DNA of 64,000 bases from JACVRW01 sp963751835 (GCA_963751835.1 CAVVWD010000023.1:1-64000), one strand, 5' to 3'; numbered from the stretch's first letter, positions 34,775 through 44,347 are shown. Numbers and translations: made by a program. The notes: generated by a model from the sequence alone, not told the origin.

Positions 34775-35674
34775 GTGCGCGAGCGCGTACGCCTGATGGT
34801 GCAGATCGCCTCTCAGATCGGGAAGTACCGGTCTGGCCTGTCAGGAGCAGCCAAGCGGCTCACGCCGTCGGAGGCCGCCATCATCGCGGATCTGGAGCGG
34901 CACGGGCTCGATGTGCCGCAGCTTCGCGATGTGCTGTGCGGGGCCCACGTCCTGGTCGACGAGCCCGAGCTGTACGAGAGCTGGCGCTTCCCGAAGAGCC
35001 GCGAGCGGCTGTCGAGCCACCACAAGACGATTGACAAGGACCAGTTTCCGGACATCGGCCTGAAAGGCCCGCTCGTACGGGAAAAGCTCCACGGGCGTAC
35101 GCAGGCGGGCACCTGGGTGCAGTTGGAGAAGACCCCCGCCGCGATGGGCCACGGCTTTCGGCTCCCGAGTCTCGCCGATGTCCAGCATCTCTGGGACTAC
35201 ATCGTCTACCGCCTCACCAAGAGCAACGTCGGGCCCTGGGGGCTGTCGAAGGCGACCGAGCGCCGGCCGATGTACCTCTCCCCGAGCCTGGGGGCGACGG
35301 TGCCGCTGCCCGCCTCAGCAGAGGCAGAGCTGACCGGCGCGCTCGAGCGAATCGAGGAGGCGGACGACGTGACGTCCGCGTCACCGGACCTGGCCGCGCG
35401 GTTCCCGCCGCCGGACCGCGCGAACACGCTGGACGAGTTGGTTCTCACCCCGGGCACGCGCGGCGGCCGCGGCCTGTTCGGCGCCTCTGGGGTCTACGTG
35501 ATCGAGCGACCCTCGCCCGTTGCCAAGGAGGTGCTGACGGTGGGGCATGCCCCCCCGAAATGGACGCTGCCGGCGCCGCGGCGCACCCGCGCGCGCACCG
35601 TCCGGGCCGGTGATCGCGAGCTCCGGTGCGCCGTGCGTCGCGTCCCCGTCGAGGAGCAGGAGGAGCGCACGTGA
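34775..35674 (+). CDS. Hypothetical protein, 299 residues
   Basis: I do not recognise this family. The GTG at 34775 is the first usable start in frame; an ATG at 34796 is an alternative. The protein is soluble, with no membrane segment. It has a well-structured middle part rich in aromatic residues (ELYESWRFPKSRERLSSHHKTIDKDQFPDIGLKGPL; TWVQLEKTPAAMG; HLWDYIVYRLTKSNVGPWGLS), then a variable acidic linker and a basic C-terminus. Its stop overlaps the next gene's GTG (GTGA), so the two unknown proteins are probably made together and may interact. Confidence 0.7.
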   Translation: MRERVRLMVQIASQIGKYRSGLSGAAKRLTPSEAAIIADLERHGLDVPQLRDVLCGAHVLVDEPELYESWRFPKSRERLSSHHKTIDKDQFPDIGLKGPLVREKLHGRTQAGTWVQLEKTPAAMGHGFRLPSLADVQHLWDYIVYRLTKSNVGPWGLSKATERRPMYLSPSLGATVPLPASAEAELTGALERIEEADDVTSASPDLAARFPPPDRANTLDELVLTPGTRGGRGLFGASGVYVIERPSPVAKEVLTVGHAPPKWTLPAPRRTRARTVRAGDRELRCAVRRVPVEEQEERT

Positions 35675-36405
35675 ACCGGGCAGAGCGCTCGGGCGACGCC
35701 GAGATCCCCAAAGGCCTCGTCGAGGCCGTCGTGGGGCTCGTCGGCACCGGCCCCGTGCCGCTGGGGGGCTACACCCTCGCGGAGATCGATGCGGTCAGTG
35801 GCGTCATCCAGTTCCTCGAGCGCGAGCCGCCCGCGGAGCTGGTGGCCGAGGCGGTCCGGTCCCTCGCAGCGCGCAGCCTGATCACGACCTCGCCCGGCTC
35901 CGATCAGGTCCAGGTGCGCGGGGACCTCGGGATCGCGCTGGCCTTTCAGCACCGCGCGCGCACCGTGCTGGACGCGCGCGTGACCGGAACGGAGCCCGAC
36001 CGGCCCTGGCGCTTCGTGCTCATGCCGCAGCCGGAGGGTGTCACGCTCGAGGTGCTGATCGACGCGCTCGGGATCCACTTCTACTCGCTGCGAAAGACAC
36101 CGGACACGATGGACCGGCTATGGGAGCGCCTGCCTTCGGGGGACCGCGGGCCCGAGGATGCCGACGCGGACGCCGTGCTCGCCTCCAGTCCGCAAACGGT
36201 GCTCATCAGCGTGAGTCACTGGGAGGACGACGGCACCCGGGAGACGGACGACGTCGTGCTGGCCCTGGACGGGGAGCGCTGTCACGTCTTCCTGCGCGAC
36301 CCCGACGAGCCGTCGCGGCTCGTGGCTCAGGGACTGGACGAGGACGAGCGGCGCGATCTCATCACCCGGCTCGCCGTGCCGCGTCGAAACTCGTCGGCGA
36401 TGTGA
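35671..36405 (+). CDS. Hypothetical protein, 244 residues, coupled to the previous gene
   Basis: Not recognised. It starts at the GTG overlapping the previous stop, behind GCAGGAGGAG. The N-terminal half (GLVEAVVGLVGTGPVPLGGYTLAEIDAVSGVIQFL; SLAARSLITTS) looks like a winged-helix-type helical domain. A beta-rich part follows (RFVLMPQPEGVTLEVLIDALGIHFYSL; TVLISVSHWEDDGT; CHVFLRDPDEPSRLVAQG). There is no signal peptide or membrane helix. The agmatinase-type gene starts 14 nt after it, so an operon of four or five genes is likely. No function can be assigned. Confidence 0.7.
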   Translation: MNRAERSGDAEIPKGLVEAVVGLVGTGPVPLGGYTLAEIDAVSGVIQFLEREPPAELVAEAVRSLAARSLITTSPGSDQVQVRGDLGIALAFQHRARTVLDARVTGTEPDRPWRFVLMPQPEGVTLEVLIDALGIHFYSLRKTPDTMDRLWERLPSGDRGPEDADADAVLASSPQTVLISVSHWEDDGTRETDDVVLALDGERCHVFLRDPDEPSRLVAQGLDEDERRDLITRLAVPRRNSSAM

Positions 36406-36418
36406 CACGCTGCGAGCC

Positions 36419-37414
36419 GTGAGCCGCGGCGTCCAGCTGGACCGGGGAGATGAGCCGCCCGCCGGCGGGGTGGCGGCCACCTTCGCCGGACAGCCGCTCG
36501 TGCTCGATCCCGACGGTCTGCAGGGCGTGGATGTGGCGGTGCTCGGTGCGCCCTTTGACGACGGTACGAGCCATCGCCCGGGCACCCGTTACGGACCGGG
36601 CGCGATCCGGGCGGCTGCCGACGATGGACGCCGGCCCCACATGACACTGGGCGTGGATCCGCTCGAGGAGCTGACGGTCGTCGACTACGGCGACGTCGCG
36701 GCGGCGCCGGGCGACCTCAGTCGCTCGCACCTCGCGCTGGAGCATCGCTTGGGCGAGATCATCGACGCGGGCGCGATGCCGCTCGTGCTCGGCGGCGACC
36801 ACTCGCTCTCCCTGCCCACCCTGCGCGTGCTGGGGGAGCGCCACGGACCCGAGGGCTATGCGGTTCTGCATCTCGACTCGCACGCCGACACCGCGGACGA
36901 GCTCTACGGCGTGCGGATCTCCCACGGCACGCCGTTCCGAGTTGCGGTCGACGAGGGCCGGCTGCGCGGTGCGAACATCGTCCAGGTCGGCCTGCGCGGC
37001 ACCTGGCCCGGTCCGGAGCTCTTCGGGTGGATGCGCGCCGAGGGCTTTCGCTGGCACACGATGGATGAGATCGTGGAGCGCGGCCTTACGACGGTGGTCC
37101 GGGAGGCCGTCAGCTCGGTGGCGGCGGCCGCGCCGCGTGCCTATCTCAGCGTCGACATCGACGTGCTCGACCCCGCCTTCGCGCCCGGCACCGGCACCCC
37201 CGAACCCGGCGGTCTGACCACACGCGAGCTGCTCTGGACCGTACGCCACGCGGCTCGCGAGCTCGACCTCTGTGCCGCCGACGTGGTCGAGGTCTGCCCG
37301 GCCTACGACGCCGCGGGCATCACCGCCCTCGCGGCGGAGCGAACGGCGCTGGAGATCCTGGCCGGGATGGCGGCGCGTCGGCGTGGCGATGGAACGTCTG
37401 GCCCTACTGCTTGA
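36419..37414 (+). CDS. Ureohydrolase (agmatinase/arginase family)
   Basis: A 331-residue metallohydrolase from the GTG at 36419. The dimanganese site is nearly canonical: GGDHS (125-129), DSHAD (153-157; the usual second residue is Ala) and SVDIDVLDPAFAPGTGTPEPGG. The N-terminal APFDDGTSHRPGTRYGPGAIR is the standard agmatinase signature. Enzymes of this family release urea from agmatine, arginine or guanidino acids. A guanidine-type Cys hydrolase (37807-38655) lies two genes downstream, so the region may degrade guanidino compounds. Confidence 0.92.
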   Translation: MSRGVQLDRGDEPPAGGVAATFAGQPLVLDPDGLQGVDVAVLGAPFDDGTSHRPGTRYGPGAIRAAADDGRRPHMTLGVDPLEELTVVDYGDVAAAPGDLSRSHLALEHRLGEIIDAGAMPLVLGGDHSLSLPTLRVLGERHGPEGYAVLHLDSHADTADELYGVRISHGTPFRVAVDEGRLRGANIVQVGLRGTWPGPELFGWMRAEGFRWHTMDEIVERGLTTVVREAVSSVAAAAPRAYLSVDIDVLDPAFAPGTGTPEPGGLTTRELLWTVRHAARELDLCAADVVEVCPAYDAAGITALAAERTALEILAGMAARRRGDGTSGPTA

Positions 37415-37467
37415 CGCGGGCGCGCTGAAGGTCACAATCCAGAGCACATTCGAGGGAGGAGGCAGTC

Positions 37468-37749
37468 GTGATCGGAGCCATCCTGCTCGGCTTGGTGGCC
37501 GGCATAATCGGGCGCATGCTGGTGCCCGATATGTGGAGCGGGCTGAGCGGCCCGAAGTCGTGGCTGTTCTCGCTCTTGCTCGGCCTGGCTGGAGCCTTGC
37601 TCGGCTATCTCATCTTCACCGTTGCGCTCGGGATCGGGGACGACGACGTCTTCGACTTCGGCGGAGTATTCGGCGCGATCATCGGTGTGATCATCCTGCT
37701 GCCGTTCGTCGGGATCGCCACACGGTTCTTTGGAGGACGAAAGGCGTAG
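37468..37749 (+). CDS. GlsB/YeaQ/YmgE-family small membrane protein
   Basis: A 93-residue protein from the GTG at 37468, with GAGGGAGGAGG 5-15 nt upstream. Three hydrophobic helices carry the family's glycine-rich pattern (GAILLGLVAGIIGRMLVP, LLLGLAGALLGYLIF, FGAIIGVIILLPFVGIA). These proteins are general-stress associated (transglycosylase-associated family) without a known activity. A TTGACG box about 50 nt upstream could be its own promoter. Confidence 0.88.
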   Translation: MIGAILLGLVAGIIGRMLVPDMWSGLSGPKSWLFSLLLGLAGALLGYLIFTVALGIGDDDVFDFGGVFGAIIGVIILLPFVGIATRFFGGRKA

Positions 37750-37806
37750 CCAACGGGCGGAACCCCGGGGTCGGGGGAGCGGACGGAAGCCTTCGGCTCA
37801 CAATCG

Positions 37807-38655
37807 ATGGTGGCGCCGTTGCGGCGCGTGCTGATGCGATCCGCCGCGTCGGCCATGGGCGGCGCGGACCGCGAAGCGTGGCACTACGGGCCGGACTTCG
37901 ACCCCGCCAGGGCCGACTCGCAGCACCGGGTCTTCGCCGGGCTCGTGTCGGCCTCCGGTGCGGAGATCGAGTGGCTGCCCGAGGCGGATGACGGGCTGGC
38001 GGATTCCGTCTTCACTCACGACCCGTCGCTGATGACGGATCAGGGGGCGGTCATCCTGCGAATGGGCAAGCGCCTGCGTGACCCGGAGCCTGCGCTTCAC
38101 GAGGCCGCCTACGAGCGACTGGGCATCCCGATCCTCGGCCGGATCGAGGATCCCGGCATGGTCGAGGGCGGCGATTGCCTCTGGGTCGACGCGCAGACGC
38201 TCGCCGTCGGGCGCGGGGTGCGCACGAACGAGGAGGGGATCCGGCAACTCGCGTCGATTCTCGCCCCGCTCGGCGTGGCGGTAACCGGCTTCGACCTGCC
38301 GCTCTGGCGAGGCGAGGAGGCCTGCCTGCACCTGTTGTCGCTCATCAGCCCGCTCGCCGACGACCTCGCGATCGTCTACGCGCCGTTGCTCCCCGTTGCG
38401 CTGTACCAGCTGCTCAGGAGCCGTGGCATAGACCTGATCGAGGGGCCGCCCGACGAGTTCGCGGCCGGCAGCGGGCTCAGCCTCAACGTGCTCCCGACGG
38501 CACCGCGCGAGGTGATCACGGTGGCCGGCTTCGAGAAGACGAGGGCCGCGCTCGAAGCTGCCGGCTGCAGCGTCTCGGAGTTCGACGCCGACGCGCTCTG
38601 CATCCCCTGCGAGGGCGGCCCCACCTGCCTGACGAGGCCGATCCTCAGGCGATAG
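37807..38655 (+). CDS. Arginine deiminase-superfamily hydrolase (dimethylargininase/amidinotransferase-like)
   Basis: A 282-residue enzyme. The pentein fold is shown by SVFTHDPSLMTDQGAVILRMG, MVEGGDCLWVD (Glu/Asp substrate pocket), GRGVRTNEEGIRQL, CLHLLSLISPL with the catalytic His, and C274 in GGPTCLTRPILRR, the expected nucleophile. Members hydrolyse Nω-methylated arginine, arginine or agmatine. With the agmatinase-type gene 400 nt upstream, guanidino-compound breakdown is a reasonable inference. Which substrate is used is unknown. Confidence 0.9.
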   Translation: MVAPLRRVLMRSAASAMGGADREAWHYGPDFDPARADSQHRVFAGLVSASGAEIEWLPEADDGLADSVFTHDPSLMTDQGAVILRMGKRLRDPEPALHEAAYERLGIPILGRIEDPGMVEGGDCLWVDAQTLAVGRGVRTNEEGIRQLASILAPLGVAVTGFDLPLWRGEEACLHLLSLISPLADDLAIVYAPLLPVALYQLLRSRGIDLIEGPPDEFAAGSGLSLNVLPTAPREVITVAGFEKTRAALEAAGCSVSEFDADALCIPCEGGPTCLTRPILRR

Positions 38656-38713
38656 GCGGTCAGGCCCGCTGCACGCGCGCGGTGGCGTCGGACCCGCTGG
38701 CGATACTGCGCGC

Positions 38714-39334
38714 GTGCGCTACTACCCGGAGTTGCCGGCTCAGCGCAACCGGGCGATTCTCGGCGACGTCGTCGTCGTGGCGCTCGTGGCCTTCTTCGCC
38801 TGGCTCGGGCTGACGGTCAACGACACCTTCGACGATGTCGCGGCCCTGGGCCGCGGCGTCGAGGAGGCCGGCAACTCGGTCCAGGGCGGCTTCGAGGACG
38901 CTGGCGGGCTGGTCGAGGACGTCCCGATCGTCGGTGGGGCGCTCGACGACGCATTCACCGAGGTTGGCACCCAGACCGGGGGCAACACCGCGGAGCTGGG
39001 CGCGCAGGGTGAGTCGGCCATCGAGGACACCGCCCGCCTGCTCGGCTGGGTGACCTTCGCGCTGCCCACCTTGATGGTTCTGCTCTGGGCCGTGCCGCGG
39101 CGAGTGCTGCGGGTACGCCGGCTGACCACCGCCGGACGGATCCTCGGAGATGCGCTGAACCCAGAGCGCCGAAGGCTGCTGGCCATGCGCGCCGCCTTCG
39201 GGCTCCCATACGACGCGCTGCTGGCGCACACCCCCGATCCGATCGGCGCGCTCGCCGAAGGCGACTACGAGCCGCTCCTGCGAGCGCTGTTCGAGGATGC
39301 GGGCCTGCGTCCCCCGGGGCCGCCGCCTTCCTGA
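38714..39334 (+). CDS. Hypothetical membrane protein with two helices
   Basis: A 206-residue protein from the GTG at 38714. One membrane helix lies at residues ~15-35 (AILGDVVVVALVAFFAWLGL) and one at ~110-128 (LLGWVTFALPTLMVLLWAVP). Between them is an acidic, Gly-rich ~75-residue segment (DDVAALGRGVEEAGNSVQGGFEDAGG) that should lie outside the cell. The C-terminal 75 residues are cytoplasmic, with LRVRRLTTAGRIL and LLAMRAAFGLPYDALL. I know no function for it; relatives appear as hypothetical proteins of actinobacteria. Confidence 0.75.
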   Translation: MRYYPELPAQRNRAILGDVVVVALVAFFAWLGLTVNDTFDDVAALGRGVEEAGNSVQGGFEDAGGLVEDVPIVGGALDDAFTEVGTQTGGNTAELGAQGESAIEDTARLLGWVTFALPTLMVLLWAVPRRVLRVRRLTTAGRILGDALNPERRRLLAMRAAFGLPYDALLAHTPDPIGALAEGDYEPLLRALFEDAGLRPPGPPPS

Positions 39335-39350
39335 CCACCGCGGCGGCGTA

Positions 39351-40884
39351 TTACGGGCTGGTCGAGAAGCGCTCGACCCCGATGACGGGCCGCAGCGCGC
39401 GCTCGAGCTCGCGGTCGGCGAACGCCCGGCGCAGCACGTCGTCCCCGAGCGCGTTCCCCAGCGCGGCCATGATCATTCCCTGGTCGAGCGAGAGGTAGGC
39501 GCCGGAGACGACCTTGGTGTCGACGTTCACGCTGTCGCGGAAGCCCCACCGGCCGTACAGGCCCGGGAAGTCGCGGGCGAGCCGGCGGAGGTTCGCCGTC
39601 GTCTCCCTCGGTGCGTAGCGCAGTGCCAGGAAGGCGGCGTGCGGCGTCACGACCCCGTTCGTGTAGGCCGACTGCGGCGGGTCGGGCGTTGCCGGACGCC
39701 CCGGGCAGCCCGGGAAGCCGTGGTCAACGAGCGTGGCGTTCACGTTCGACGGCATTCCCTTGGGATCCATGCCTGCCCCGTCGACGCCCCACACCCCGTA
39801 GCCGCCCGCGGGATTGTTCGCCGGCGAGAAGCCCCAGTAGCCGTAGCCCGCCTCCTCCATCCCGTGGAAGATCTGCGCCTGCACCGTCAGCGGGTGGTTG
39901 GCGCCCCAGCTGTCCGGCCCCCACGTCTCCTCGGGCACGAACAGCGCCGGCATCAGCGCCTCGAACATCGAACCGCCCCATGACGGGACGAGCCGGGTCC
40001 GGTTGTACTCGTAAGCGCCCTCGAAGACGTCGACGCCGTAGTACTGCCTCCACACGCCAATCGGCCTCGTCTCCTGGAACGAGTAGTCGCAGGTGTCGGG
40101 GAAGCTCCGCCAGCGTCCGAAGTACTCCTTCTCGGGGAGCTGCCCGCGCCCGATGCCGATGTAGTCGACGATGCGGCTCTCGCTGACCACGGTGTCGTAG
40201 CAACAGGGCGACTTCGAGGGGTCGTCTGGGCGGAAGTGGAAGAGCACCCGGTTCTTCTCGGGGACGTAGTAGAAGCCGAAGTCCATCGCCTCGTAGAGCG
40301 CCGCGGCGCGCCGTGCGAGCTGCGGAACCCTGCGCGCGACGATCTTGAGGCCGACCGCGAGCCAGCCGTTGTCGACCGAGGACAGGATCGGGTGGAACTC
40401 GTCCTGGGGCCGCGGCGGCCAGGCCGTGAGCTTCGCTCCCGTGCGGTGGTCGTACCAGTTGTAGTACTGGCCCGTGTCCGCGTAACGCTCCATGTGCTCC
40501 AGCGTCGAGATCGTGCGCGAGAGCCGCGCCACGAGCTCGCGCCGCGAGATGAACCCGAGCCGCTGCGCGGCGACGGCGCTCCACATGTATGCGCCGATGT
40601 TGGTGGTCGAAGTCTGAACGCTGCGGCTGCCGTTGCTCTCGAGGATGTCCGCAGGCAGGCCGGATCGAGGAGTCGGTCATCGCGACGAACGACGCCCACG
40701 TCCGTTTCGCGTAGTCACGGAGCTCTCCGTGGTGGTCGCCGCCGTCCTTCGCAGATGCGCCTGCGGGCAGCAGCAGCGCGAGGAGCACCGCGCCGAGCAG
40801 GAGCCGCGGCGCACACGCGAGGTCGGTACCCGAGTCCTCCCTCCGCGAACCGCGGTTGGCCGGCGCGAGATCCGGGGATATCAC
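39351..40884 (-). pseudogene. Secreted glucoamylase-like (PF10091/GH144-type) protein with a frameshift
   Basis: The protein is split over two frames. The N-terminal part from about 40884 has a signal peptide (RLLLGAVLLALLLPAGASA) and reads DYAKRTWASFVAMTDSS. Removing one C near 40662 joins it to GLPADILESNGSRSV and then to the long catalytic part (YMWSAVAAQRLGFISRRELV ... to 39351), about 510 residues in total. Family motifs include TGQYYNWYD, SSVDNGWLAVGL, WGGSMFEALMP, GYGYWGFSPANNPAGGYGVWG, VVTPHAAFLALRY and YLSLDQGMIMAALGN. PF10091 members include endo-beta-1,2-glucanases. It is divergent from the GH3 gene with only 42 nt between them. Confidence 0.85.
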
Positions 40885-40926
40885 GCGTGCGGTCGCCGAG
40901 CCGCACCGTCAAGCGGAGGAGCAGTC

Positions 40927-43305
40927 ATGAGTCGAAGGCATTCGCTGATCGCGGCCGTCGTCGCGTTGGTCACGTTGTGTGTGGTTGCGACCAGCCCGGT
41001 GCTGGCCGGGAAGCGCACCCGCGACCGCGCTGCGCTGCAGGCCGTCCAGCAGCGCCTGGACCGCGACATCGAACGCCGCATCGACTCGCTGCTTCGCCGG
41101 ATGACGCTCGAGGAGAAGCTGGATCAGCTCACGCTGCTCTCCGACGGGCAGATGAAGGACAACCCGGCGGAGGCCAGCAAGCCCGTCGGGTCCGTCTTCA
41201 GCGAGACCGACCCCGTGCTGATCAACAAGTACCAGCGCGACGCGGTCGAGAACTCCCGGCTCGGTATCCCGATCCTCTTTGCCTTCGACACGATCCACGG
41301 CTTCCGGACCGTCTTCCCGATCCCGCTCGGCGCCGCGAGCAGCTTCGACCCGAACGTCGCGATGACCGATCACCGCATCGGCGCGTTCGAGTCCGCCGCG
41401 GTCGGGCTCAAGCAGATCTACAGCCCGATGGTCGACCTCTCGCACGAGCCGCGCTGGGGACGGATCGCAGAGGCGGCGGGCGAGGACCCGTACCTGAACT
41501 CGGTGATGGCCGCCGCTCGCGTCAAGGGCGCCCAGGGCAATGACTACAGCGATCCCGACAGGGTCGTGACGAGCGTCAAGCACTTCGCCGCCTACGGCCA
41601 GCCCGAGGCCGGCCGTGACTACAACACGACGGACATGTCGCTCCAGCGGCTGTGGAACTTCTATCTGCCGCCCTTCAAGGCGGCGGTCGACGCCGGCTCC
41701 GACACGCTCATGTGCGCGTTCAACGCGCTCAACGGTGTACCGGCCTGCGCGAACCGCTATCTGGAGACCGACGTCTTGAAGCGCCAGTGGGGCTTCGACG
41801 GCTTCATCGAGAGCGACTACACCGCCGTTGCCGAGCTGCGCGCCTGCCCGGGGGTCAATCCGGCCGGCGGGCCGTGCGGCCACGGCGTGGCCGAGGACGG
41901 CCGCGAGGCCGCCAAGCTGGCGCTGAACGCCGGCACCGACACCGAGATGGTGTCGACCAACTACCGCGACTTCGGCAGGCAGCTCGTGGCCAGCGGCGAG
42001 GTCTCGATGCGGCGCATCGACGACGCGGTGCGCCGGCTCCTGCGGATCAAGTTCCGCGCGGGACTGTTCGAGAACCCGTACGTGGACGTGGCCGCGGCGC
42101 CGGGCAAGCAGCTGCTGCCGGAGAACCGCGCCGCGGCGCGCACGGCCGCGGGCCGCTCGACGGTGCTGCTGAAGAACGACGGCGGCGTCCTGCCGCTCGA
42201 TCCCAACAAGTCGACCGCGATCATCGGCCCGCTGGGGAACAGCAGACACGACATGCTCGGCCCCTGGTGGGGTCGTGGCGACGACAACGACGCCGTGTCG
42301 CTGTTCGAGGGGATGCTGGCGCAGAACACCAACACCACGTTCACCCCCGGGTGCACGCTGAGCCACAACGAGCTGTACGACCCCGACAACGAGTGCGCGA
42401 CTGACGACGGATTCGCGGCTGCGGTGGCAGCGGCGGGGGCCGCCCAGCAGGTCGTGCTGGCGCTCGGCGAGACGCGCGAGATGAGCGGCGAGGCCGAGTC
42501 GCGTTCGATGCTCGACCTGCCCGGCCTGCAGGAGGAACTCATCGACGCGATCAAGGCGACCGGGAAGCCGTTCGCGGTCGTGCTCTTCAACGGGCGCCCG
42601 CTGGTGCTCGAGGAGGTCGTGGAGAACTCGCCGGCGATCCTGGAGGCGTGGTTCCCCGGTGTGGAGGCGGGCAACGCCGTGGCCGATGTGCTCTACGGCA
42701 GAGTCAACCCGGGCGGCAAGCTCCCGGTGAGTTTCCCGCGCAATGAGGGCCAGATCCCGATCTACTACAACCACGAGCCGACGGGCCGCCCGTGCGACAT
42801 CGGCTCGAGGTACAACTCGCGCCACCGCGACATCCTGAGCTGTGCGCCGCAGTACGAGTTCGGCTACGGCCTCAGCTACACGACGTTCCGCGTTTCCAAC
42901 CTGCGGCTCAGCTCTACCACGATGGACGCCCGGCGCGGGAGCATCACCGCGCGCGTGGACGTGACGAACACCGGCTCGCGGGCAGGTGACGAGGTCGCCC
43001 AGCTGTACCTCAACGATCCGGTGGCGAGCATCTCGCAGCCGGTGCGCCGCCTCCGCGGCTTCGAGCGCGTGACCCTGCAGCCGGGGCAGATGAGGACGGT
43101 CACCTGGACGCTGGACCGCGACGACGTCGGCTTCTACGACAACCGCGGCCGCTTCAGGGTCGAGAACGGACGGATCAACGTCTACGCCGGCAACACGTCC
43201 ATCCAGATCGACAACAGGGCAGTCGTTCACCGTGACCGGCGGAGTGCGCGCGAACGCCGGCAAGCGCCGCGGGAAGTGAGCCGGCCAGACACGCCGCCGA
43301 CCTGA
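40927..43305 (+). CDS. Secreted glycoside hydrolase family 3 beta-glucosidase (BglX-like)
   Basis: A 792-residue enzyme from the ATG at 40927 behind GGAGGAGC. A signal peptide (1-27) is followed by the N-terminal TIM barrel (TIHGFRTVFPIPLGAASSF, SVKHFAAYGQPEAGRDYN with K218-H219, nucleophile D297 in GFIESDYTAV). The alpha/beta sandwich domain comes next (STVLLKNDGGVLPLDP, LALGETREMSGEAESR with the likely acid/base Glu, YGRVNPGGKLPVSFPR), and the C-terminus is fibronectin-type III (YEFGYGLSYTTF, VTNTGSRAGDEVAQLYL). GH3 enzymes trim beta-linked glucose. Beside the glucoamylase-like gene it suggests stepwise breakdown of a glucan. Confidence 0.93.
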   Translation: MSRRHSLIAAVVALVTLCVVATSPVLAGKRTRDRAALQAVQQRLDRDIERRIDSLLRRMTLEEKLDQLTLLSDGQMKDNPAEASKPVGSVFSETDPVLINKYQRDAVENSRLGIPILFAFDTIHGFRTVFPIPLGAASSFDPNVAMTDHRIGAFESAAVGLKQIYSPMVDLSHEPRWGRIAEAAGEDPYLNSVMAAARVKGAQGNDYSDPDRVVTSVKHFAAYGQPEAGRDYNTTDMSLQRLWNFYLPPFKAAVDAGSDTLMCAFNALNGVPACANRYLETDVLKRQWGFDGFIESDYTAVAELRACPGVNPAGGPCGHGVAEDGREAAKLALNAGTDTEMVSTNYRDFGRQLVASGEVSMRRIDDAVRRLLRIKFRAGLFENPYVDVAAAPGKQLLPENRAAARTAAGRSTVLLKNDGGVLPLDPNKSTAIIGPLGNSRHDMLGPWWGRGDDNDAVSLFEGMLAQNTNTTFTPGCTLSHNELYDPDNECATDDGFAAAVAAAGAAQQVVLALGETREMSGEAESRSMLDLPGLQEELIDAIKATGKPFAVVLFNGRPLVLEEVVENSPAILEAWFPGVEAGNAVADVLYGRVNPGGKLPVSFPRNEGQIPIYYNHEPTGRPCDIGSRYNSRHRDILSCAPQYEFGYGLSYTTFRVSNLRLSSTTMDARRGSITARVDVTNTGSRAGDEVAQLYLNDPVASISQPVRRLRGFERVTLQPGQMRTVTWTLDRDDVGFYDNRGRFRVENGRINVYAGNTSIQIDNRAVVHRDRRSARERRQAPREVSRPDTPPT

Positions 43306-43321
43306 TATTCAGCAGCGGACG

Positions 43322-44347
43322 ATGACGTACGTCCCGCGTCCCGACCGCTATGACTCGATGCAGTACCGCCGCTGCGGCAGGTCGGGGCTGCTGCTGCCGG
43401 CGATCGTGCTGGGGCTCTGGCACAACTTCGGGCACGACCGCCCCTTCGAAACGGGGCGCGAGCTGGTCTTGCGTGCGTTCGACCTCGGCGTCACGCACTT
43501 CGACCTCGCGAACAACTACGGGCCGCCCTACGGCTCGGCCGAGACCAACTTCGGCCACATCCTCCGCGACGACCTCGGTCCCTACCGGGACGAACTGGTC
43601 ATCTCGACCAAGGCCGGCTACGACATGTGGCCCGGCCCCTACGGCGAATGGGGCTCGCGCAAGTACCTGCTGGCGAGCCTCGACCAGAGCCTCGAGCGGA
43701 TGGGGCTCGACTATGTCGACATCTTCTACTCGCACCGCTTCGACCCCGAGACGCCGCTCGAGGAGACGATGGGCGCGCTCGACAGCGCCGTGCGCCAGGG
43801 CAAGGCCCTGTACGTGGGCATCTCCTCCTACGGCGCCGAGCGCACCGCCGAGGCCGCGGCGATCCTGCGCGAGCTGGGGACGCCGCTGCTAATCCACCAG
43901 CCTTCCTACTCGCTCCTGAACCGCTGGGTCGAGCGGGAGCTCCTCGGCGTGCTCGAGCGCGAGGGAGTCGGCTGCATCGCGTTCTCGCCGCTGGCGCAGG
44001 GGATGCTCACGGACAGGTACCTCGACGGCATTCCGGAGGGATCGCGCGCCGCACGCGGGGAGTTCCTGACGCCCGACATGCTCACCGAGGAGAGAATGAG
44101 CCACATCCGGGCCCTGAACGAGCTGGCGGCCCGGCGCGGCCAGCCGCTGTCCCAGATGGCGATCGCCTGGGTCCTGCGCGACCCGCGCATGACCGCGGCC
44201 CTGATCGGGGCGAGCAGCGTCGCGCAGCTGGAGCAGAACCTCGCGGCGCTCGACAACCTCGACTTCTCGGACGACGAGCTCGAGGAGATCGATCGCAACG
44301 CCGTCGAGGCCGGCATCAACCTCTGGGCGGAGTCGAGCAGCGCCTAG
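43322..44347 (+). CDS. Aldo/keto reductase (YghZ/L-glyceraldehyde-3-phosphate reductase type)
   Basis: A 341-residue NADPH-dependent reductase. It has the AKR tetrad: Asp in THFDLANNYGPPYGSAE, the following Tyr, Lys in VISTKAGYDMW, and His in IFYSHRFDPETPLEE. Residues before the first strand (MTYVPRPDRYDSMQYRRCGRSGL) and the GYDMWPGPYG segment match the YghZ/Gpr subgroup, which detoxifies L-GAP and methylglyoxal. It starts 16 nt after the GH3 gene, so it may belong to the sugar operon. The stop overlaps the convergent PspC gene in CTAG. Confidence 0.92.
   Translation: MTYVPRPDRYDSMQYRRCGRSGLLLPAIVLGLWHNFGHDRPFETGRELVLRAFDLGVTHFDLANNYGPPYGSAETNFGHILRDDLGPYRDELVISTKAGYDMWPGPYGEWGSRKYLLASLDQSLERMGLDYVDIFYSHRFDPETPLEETMGALDSAVRQGKALYVGISSYGAERTAEAAAILRELGTPLLIHQPSYSLLNRWVERELLGVLEREGVGCIAFSPLAQGMLTDRYLDGIPEGSRAARGEFLTPDMLTEERMSHIRALNELAARRGQPLSQMAIAWVLRDPRMTAALIGASSVAQLEQNLAALDNLDFSDDELEEIDRNAVEAGINLWAESSSA

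Noticed and set aside
40909..43263. 784-codon minus-strand frame opposite the GH3 gene
   Set aside because: GH3 motifs are unambiguous on the plus strand; the antisense frame has no recognisable domain.
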